Shown one piece after another: positions 60,512 through 64,000 of a stretch of 64,000 nucleotides of DNA. Location of the stretch: positions 31,800 through 95,799 of the forward strand of contig JAKSIL010000010.1 in the NCBI GenBank assembly GCA_024398815.1, given 5' to 3'. The position numbers were made by a program, and so were the translations under genes. Origin of the DNA: Fibrobacter sp. GTDB lineage: Bacteria > Fibrobacterota > Fibrobacteria > Fibrobacterales > Fibrobacteraceae. The notes below the pieces were generated by a model, which saw only the letters and a program-made list of their open reading frames with translations, had not been told where the DNA came from and ran no database searches. Position 1 is the stretch's first letter; the number at the start of each line of letters is the position of its first letter.

Positions 60512-61735
60512 ATGCTTGCTCAAGAAGGCTCTTTTTTCAATGTGTGCCGTGACTTGTATTCGGAACGCCACGATTACTATTTCAGGTACTATCACGACCG
60601 CCCCATGATTATCACGAGTGCTCGTGTGAAGGAAATTCGTGAACTTCACAGAATCCTTTACAAGTGCATCGAGTTCATGGCTTACCATTATACGGAATTC
60701 GTCGATAAGTTCATGCCCCTTTCCGAGCGTGAAATGGAAATTCTTGCCTACCAGAGCAAGTGTCCGTTTAAGGCGACGACATATAGGCCTGATTACTTGA
60801 TTACTCCCGACGGCAAGCTGAAACTTTGCGAAATTACTTCACGCTTTTTCGCCCATGGAATTTTCATGGACTACTATGCGGAGGCTTACGCGGAAAGGTT
60901 TTTGGAAAAGCATCCCGAAGTTTCTCGCGAATGCAAGTTTGAAGAAATGCTTCGGTACATGCTCCAGATTGTTGGCGACAAAAAGGAAATCTACGTCCTT
61001 AAAAGTTCCGACAGAACATCTGAAATCCGTTTGTACCAGCCGTTCTATGAGCATTTTGGAAAGAAGGTGGTCGTTCTCGAAGCACCCGATGTGGAAAAGA
61101 ACATTGATGCCTGGCGAAATGCTTTCGTTATCAGCGCTTTGAACCAGAAAGACATTCTAAATTTCAAAATGGAAACCGTCAAGGCGATGATTGATGCCGG
61201 AATGTACAATGATTTCAGGACCATATTCCTGACGCACGACAAACGCTTTATGCGGTTGTGGTTTGAAGACTCCTTTACGGATAAATTCTTGACGAAGGAC
61301 GAAGCGGCATTCATTCGTAAACATTCTATCGAAACATTTATTTGTCGCGAAGAAAGTGCAGAGGCCACCCTGGCAGATGCCTACAACCACAAGGACAAAT
61401 ACATCCTGAAACATTATTGCCTCGGAAAAAGCGAAAAGGTTTACGCAGGCCCGCTGACAAGTGAAGATGAATGGAAGAAACTGTTTGATGACGGTTCCGT
61501 GAAGGATATGATCATGCAGCCCTTCCTGCCGCAAAAAACTTATTCCACGGTTTGGGAAGGGACTCCGTTTGAAGACTACATTTGTGGCATGATGCTTTGC
61601 GTCGATGACAAGTTCTTTGATTCCGGCTATATTCGCGCTTCCAGTTGCCCCGTGACAAACAAGGTGGACGACCGCAAGATTTGTGTTATCGCAAGCGACG
61701 ATCCGTCACTTCTTGCTTTTGGGGACGTACTGTGA
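60512..61735 (+). CDS. Putative circularly permuted ATP-grasp-type ligase
   Basis: 407 aa; ATG 60512 after GGGAG. KATTYRPDYLITPDGKLKLC with EITSRF resembles the pre-ATP-grasp DVIxxxDGxxKLxEIN element of glutathionylspermidine-synthase-like proteins, and a later DKYILKHYCLGKSEKVYAG looks like the Lys/Gly-rich ATP loop (KP-x-GKGV type). MIMQPFLPQ and DYICGMMLCVDDKF fit the C-terminal grasp strands (xQ-F/Y, G-x-F/Y-v). Likely forms an amide or peptide bond; substrate unknown. Its stop overlaps the next start by four bases. Confidence 0.55.
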   Translation: MLAQEGSFFNVCRDLYSERHDYYFRYYHDRPMIITSARVKEIRELHRILYKCIEFMAYHYTEFVDKFMPLSEREMEILAYQSKCPFKATTYRPDYLITPDGKLKLCEITSRFFAHGIFMDYYAEAYAERFLEKHPEVSRECKFEEMLRYMLQIVGDKKEIYVLKSSDRTSEIRLYQPFYEHFGKKVVVLEAPDVEKNIDAWRNAFVISALNQKDILNFKMETVKAMIDAGMYNDFRTIFLTHDKRFMRLWFEDSFTDKFLTKDEAAFIRKHSIETFICREESAEATLADAYNHKDKYILKHYCLGKSEKVYAGPLTSEDEWKKLFDDGSVKDMIMQPFLPQKTYSTVWEGTPFEDYICGMMLCVDDKFFDSGYIRASSCPVTNKVDDRKICVIASDDPSLLAFGDVL

Positions 61736-62439
61736 TTATTGCTGCAAACCAGCCGTACTTTTTGCCCTATATTGCATATTGGCAGTTGATAAATCTCGCC
61801 GATGTATTTCTCATTGGCGACAATTACGCCTATATGAAACACGGATGGGTCAATCGCAATAGAATTCTTGAGCGGGGGAAAGATGCTTTTTTTGGAATTG
61901 AAATTGTACAGAAAAGCGTAAACCGATATATTAACGAAACTCAAGTCAAAAAGACTTTATTCCCCAAAAAACTAAAGACTCTGGTTCACAATTATGCAAA
62001 GGCCCCGTACTTTGAACAAGGCTATGCCTTGATGGAACGTATTTTTGCAAATTCAGAAACGAATTTAAGTCGTTTCCTTGAATTTTCCATAAGGGAAATT
62101 TGTTCGTATCTCGGGATTACCACAAAGATTGGACATACGTCGGATTTTGTCGGCAACAATAAATTCAAGCGTGAAGAACGCGTTTATGATTTCTGCCACA
62201 GGCTCGGCGGCGACATCTACGTCAACCCCATTGGCGGTCAGAAATTGTACCATTTTGACGAGTTTCGCAGGCAAAATATTACTTTGAAATTCATCAAATC
62301 GGAGTGCCGCCCCTATAAACAGTTCGACAATGAATTTGTTCCTGGGCTCTCCATTCTGGACATCATCATGTTCAATCCGGTGGAAACGATACAGGAAATG
62401 CTCCAGGAATATTCGTTTATCGAAGCTCCGGTGAAGTGA
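61732..62439 (+). CDS. WbqC-like family protein
   Basis: 235 aa; GTG 61732 overlaps the previous stop (GTGA). The N-terminus VIIAANQPYFLPYIAYWQL and the ADVFLIGDNYAYMKHGWVNRNRI block match WbqC-like proteins (IxQPxFLPWxGYF, ADxFVxxDxVQYxKxxWxNRxxI). Middle ISFRREIC-like region and DIYVNPIGGQKLY are further family features. Such proteins occur in O-antigen and other biosynthetic clusters, often beside aminotransferases and carboxylate-forming enzymes; biochemical role is unproven. Confidence 0.85.
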   Translation: MIIAANQPYFLPYIAYWQLINLADVFLIGDNYAYMKHGWVNRNRILERGKDAFFGIEIVQKSVNRYINETQVKKTLFPKKLKTLVHNYAKAPYFEQGYALMERIFANSETNLSRFLEFSIREICSYLGITTKIGHTSDFVGNNKFKREERVYDFCHRLGGDIYVNPIGGQKLYHFDEFRRQNITLKFIKSECRPYKQFDNEFVPGLSILDIIMFNPVETIQEMLQEYSFIEAPVK

Positions 62440-62443
62440 TTTT

Positions 62444-63298
62444 ATGGATGAAAAAGACTTACTTGTTGTGCCGACGGTGAAATTCGTCCCTTTTAGAAAG
62501 GACAATGTTTTGCCTTTTTTTTCAACGGCATTCCGCATTACTGATCCTGATTTAAAGATTAGCGCAGCCTCCGCCTTTTATCCGACGATGGCTGGAATTT
62601 GCCAGAATGTTTTTGTGAAGGAATGCTTTACGGAAAGGAAAAGCCTTGATAAAACATACAACGTAAAAGGATTTTCCGATTTGGCGGCTGGCGATATTGA
62701 TATGTATGTTTCCTTGGCAAGCGAAAAGAACCTGGCGTTCCTGAAGCAAAATATAAAGGAACTCCGCTGCGTTCCACTGTTTAAGGATTCGCTCGCTATT
62801 TTGGTTAATTGCGAAAATATGGTGCGCAATTTGAGTTTGCAAGAAATTAAAGGCATTTATACTGGAACTGTCCAAAATTGGAAAGATGTGGGCGGAACGG
62901 ATTGTAAAATCAACAACTACCAGCTTGTGGCCGAGTCTAATGTCAGCCGAGTCGCTTTTAATCAAAGCATAACAACGGGGGCTCCTGCGAATCTTCCGCA
63001 AAGTGATATCAAAACTATGCCGGAACTTGTAAATGCGGTGGGTGATGATGCTTGCGGGATAGGCAATATTTTCTGGTCGTATTATGCAAGAATGTATGCG
63101 TCGCGACAGACACGAATTATTTCTGTTGATGGCTCTTTGCCGACATCTAAAGATTATCCGCTTCAGTTCGATGTTTGCATGTATTACGATGCGAACAACA
63201 AGAAAAAGCAACTGCACCAATTCGTGGAATACCTTCTTTCAGAAGAGGGCGGACGCTTGGTTGAAATCGCCTATAGAAGCGAACGAAACGTAAAATAA
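62444..63298 (+). CDS. PstS-like substrate-binding protein without signal peptide
   Basis: 284 aa, periplasmic-binding-protein fold by sequence pattern: LSLQEIKGIYTGTVQNWKDVGG (taken as LSLQEIKGIYTG and TVQNWKDVGG) is the PstS hallmark, and PQSDIKTMPELVNAVGDDACGIGNIF follows the domain crossover. The N-terminus (MDEKDLLVVPTVKFVPFRKD) is polar and charged with no signal peptide or lipobox, and there is no transporter nearby, so it probably stays in the cytoplasm. Perhaps a small-molecule sensor for the cassette. Last gene before the terminator. Confidence 0.75.
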   Translation: MDEKDLLVVPTVKFVPFRKDNVLPFFSTAFRITDPDLKISAASAFYPTMAGICQNVFVKECFTERKSLDKTYNVKGFSDLAAGDIDMYVSLASEKNLAFLKQNIKELRCVPLFKDSLAILVNCENMVRNLSLQEIKGIYTGTVQNWKDVGGTDCKINNYQLVAESNVSRVAFNQSITTGAPANLPQSDIKTMPELVNAVGDDACGIGNIFWSYYARMYASRQTRIISVDGSLPTSKDYPLQFDVCMYYDANNKKKQLHQFVEYLLSEEGGRLVEIAYRSERNVK

Positions 63299-63326
63299 AA
63301 AGTGCTCCGCTGAGGAGCACTTTTTA
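63297..63326. terminator. Bidirectional terminator between the cassette and valS
   Basis: Perfect stem AGTGCTCC / GGAGCACT with a GCTGA loop, preceded by A and followed by TTTTT; serves both convergent genes. Confidence 0.9.
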
Positions 63327-63380
63327 ATCTTTGAATTCCCGCAAAGGGTTTTTGTCGCTTGCGGGGATGGAAATCCGATC

Positions 63381-64000
63381 TTACTTCAGTTCCTCGAGCG
63401 CATTCTCGCATTTAGCAATAATATCTTGCTGTGTTGCGAGCTTCACGCGTTCGGCGTTCACCACGGCTTCCGGAGCACCGCTGACGAACTTCTCGTTAGA
63501 GAGCTTCTTTTCGATGGAAGCGGCGAATGCCTTGGCCTTTTCGATTTCCTTTTCGAGGCGTGCGATTTCTGCAGCCGGGTCAAGGATACCTTCCAGCGGG
63601 ATGAAGAGTTCGCCACCAGGAACAACAGCAGATGCGCTGAACTTGGGCTTGGCGGCCTTCACGCCGACAGCAATGCTTTCAAGACCACCCAGTTCGGTAA
63701 TGATTGCGAGGCATTCGTTCACGGACTTTTCGGTTGCAGCGTCATCGACGCTCACCACAGCCTTCAGCTTGGTTGCCGGGGCGACGCTGTAACGGCCACG
63801 AACACCGCGGACTGCTTCCACCACGGCGAATGCCTGGTCGAATGCAACTTCGATGTCCTTGTTGATGAGGGATTCATCAGCGGTAGGCCACGGGCGGCTG
63901 ATCACCATTTCGGAACCCTGGAACAGGATGCTGTTCAGTTCTTCGGTGATGAAGGGCATCACCGGGTGCAAGAGGTCAAGCACGTTCTTCAGCACGTAGC
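63381..64000 (-). CDS. valS: Valyl-tRNA synthetase, C-terminal part (truncated by the window)
   Basis: About 206 codons, open to the right edge. It begins in the anticodon-binding domain: LHPVMPFITEELN is the family signature, then RPWP; the end is the Val-tRNA-synthetase coiled-coil arm (EIARLEKEIEKAKAFAASIEKKL, split as EIARLEKEIEKAK and AFAASIEKKL) with FVSGAPEAVVNAER. The 5' part with HIGH and KMSKS lies outside. Confidence 0.95.
   Translation of the reverse strand, partial: YVLKNVLDLLHPVMPFITEELNSILFQGSEMVISRPWPTADESLINKDIEVAFDQAFAVVEAVRGVRGRYSVAPATKLKAVVSVDDAATEKSVNECLAIITELGGLESIAVGVKAAKPKFSASAVVPGGELFIPLEGILDPAAEIARLEKEIEKAKAFAASIEKKLSNEKFVSGAPEAVVNAERVKLATQQDIIAKCENALEELK

Noticed and set aside
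1..64000. CRISPR arrays, insertion sequences, prophage or integrase-linked islands
   Set aside because: No regularly spaced repeats or transposase found; the single tyrosine recombinase looks like housekeeping Xer.

Overview
The window looks like a chromosomal segment of a Fibrobacter-type (Fibrobacterota) bacterium. Pointers are a lipoprotein ending in a Fib_succ_major (FISUMP-type) domain, PorV/PorQ-like outer-membrane and type IX-like C-terminal modules, a cytoplasmic GH8 exo-oligoxylanase, a DAP-type murein pathway, many TTG/GTG starts and a dense Gram-negative gene layout. No rRNA, tRNA, CRISPR array, insertion sequence or prophage was seen.

Layout: (1) 1-2.2 kb: the 3' part of a dihydroorotase homologue that has lost its metal ligands, then a membrane-anchored PilZ-domain protein. 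(2) 2.2-8.3 kb: a type IV pilus operon pilM-pilN-pilO-[AMIN/KAE-helix/SH3/PilP fusion]-pilQ behind a near-consensus sigma70 promoter and closed by a terminator. (3) 8.3-15.3 kb: holA and greA (minus), argJ (plus), a MORN/FISUMP lipoprotein and a GH8 Rex enzyme (minus), and a thioredoxin-reductase-like flavoprotein paired with a radical SAM/SPASM-like protein. (4) 15.3-29.7 kb: the division and cell wall cluster mraZ-rsmH-ftsL-ftsI-murE-murF-ftsW-murG-murC-ftsQ-ftsA-ftsZ, tightly overlapped, without mraY or murD, headed by a promoter carrying two pairs of GTGGG repeats (likely MraZ operators) and ended by a terminator.

(5) 29.7-46.2 kb is accessory and envelope-rich: an outer-membrane barrel, purT, an AT-rich island with a predicted secreted cysteine peptidase (902 aa) translationally coupled to a tandemly duplicated lipoprotein gene whose N-terminal core has diverged, a flavin reductase, a beta-propeller lipoprotein plus barrel, a Xer recombinase, a PorV/PorQ-like protein, and a STAS / degenerate LytM / lipoprotein / Nudix run. 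(6) 46.4-53.5 kb: the translation operon rimP-nusA-infB-rbfA-truB-ribF with a foldable leader. (7) 53.5-64 kb: a polytopic membrane protein, a very large SWIM/SNF2 helicase, a 32-aa membrane peptide gene, then a four-gene cassette (SPL-like radical SAM, permuted ATP-grasp-like ligase, WbqC-like protein, signal-less PstS-like binding protein) under a 9-bp-arm palindrome, converging on valS, which runs off the right edge.

The best candidates for undescribed biology are the radical SAM / ATP-grasp / WbqC / PstS-like cassette (59.1-63.3 kb) and the peptidase with its duplicated, mosaic lipoproteins (32.8-37.3 kb). Functions are read from motifs by eye; no database search was run.
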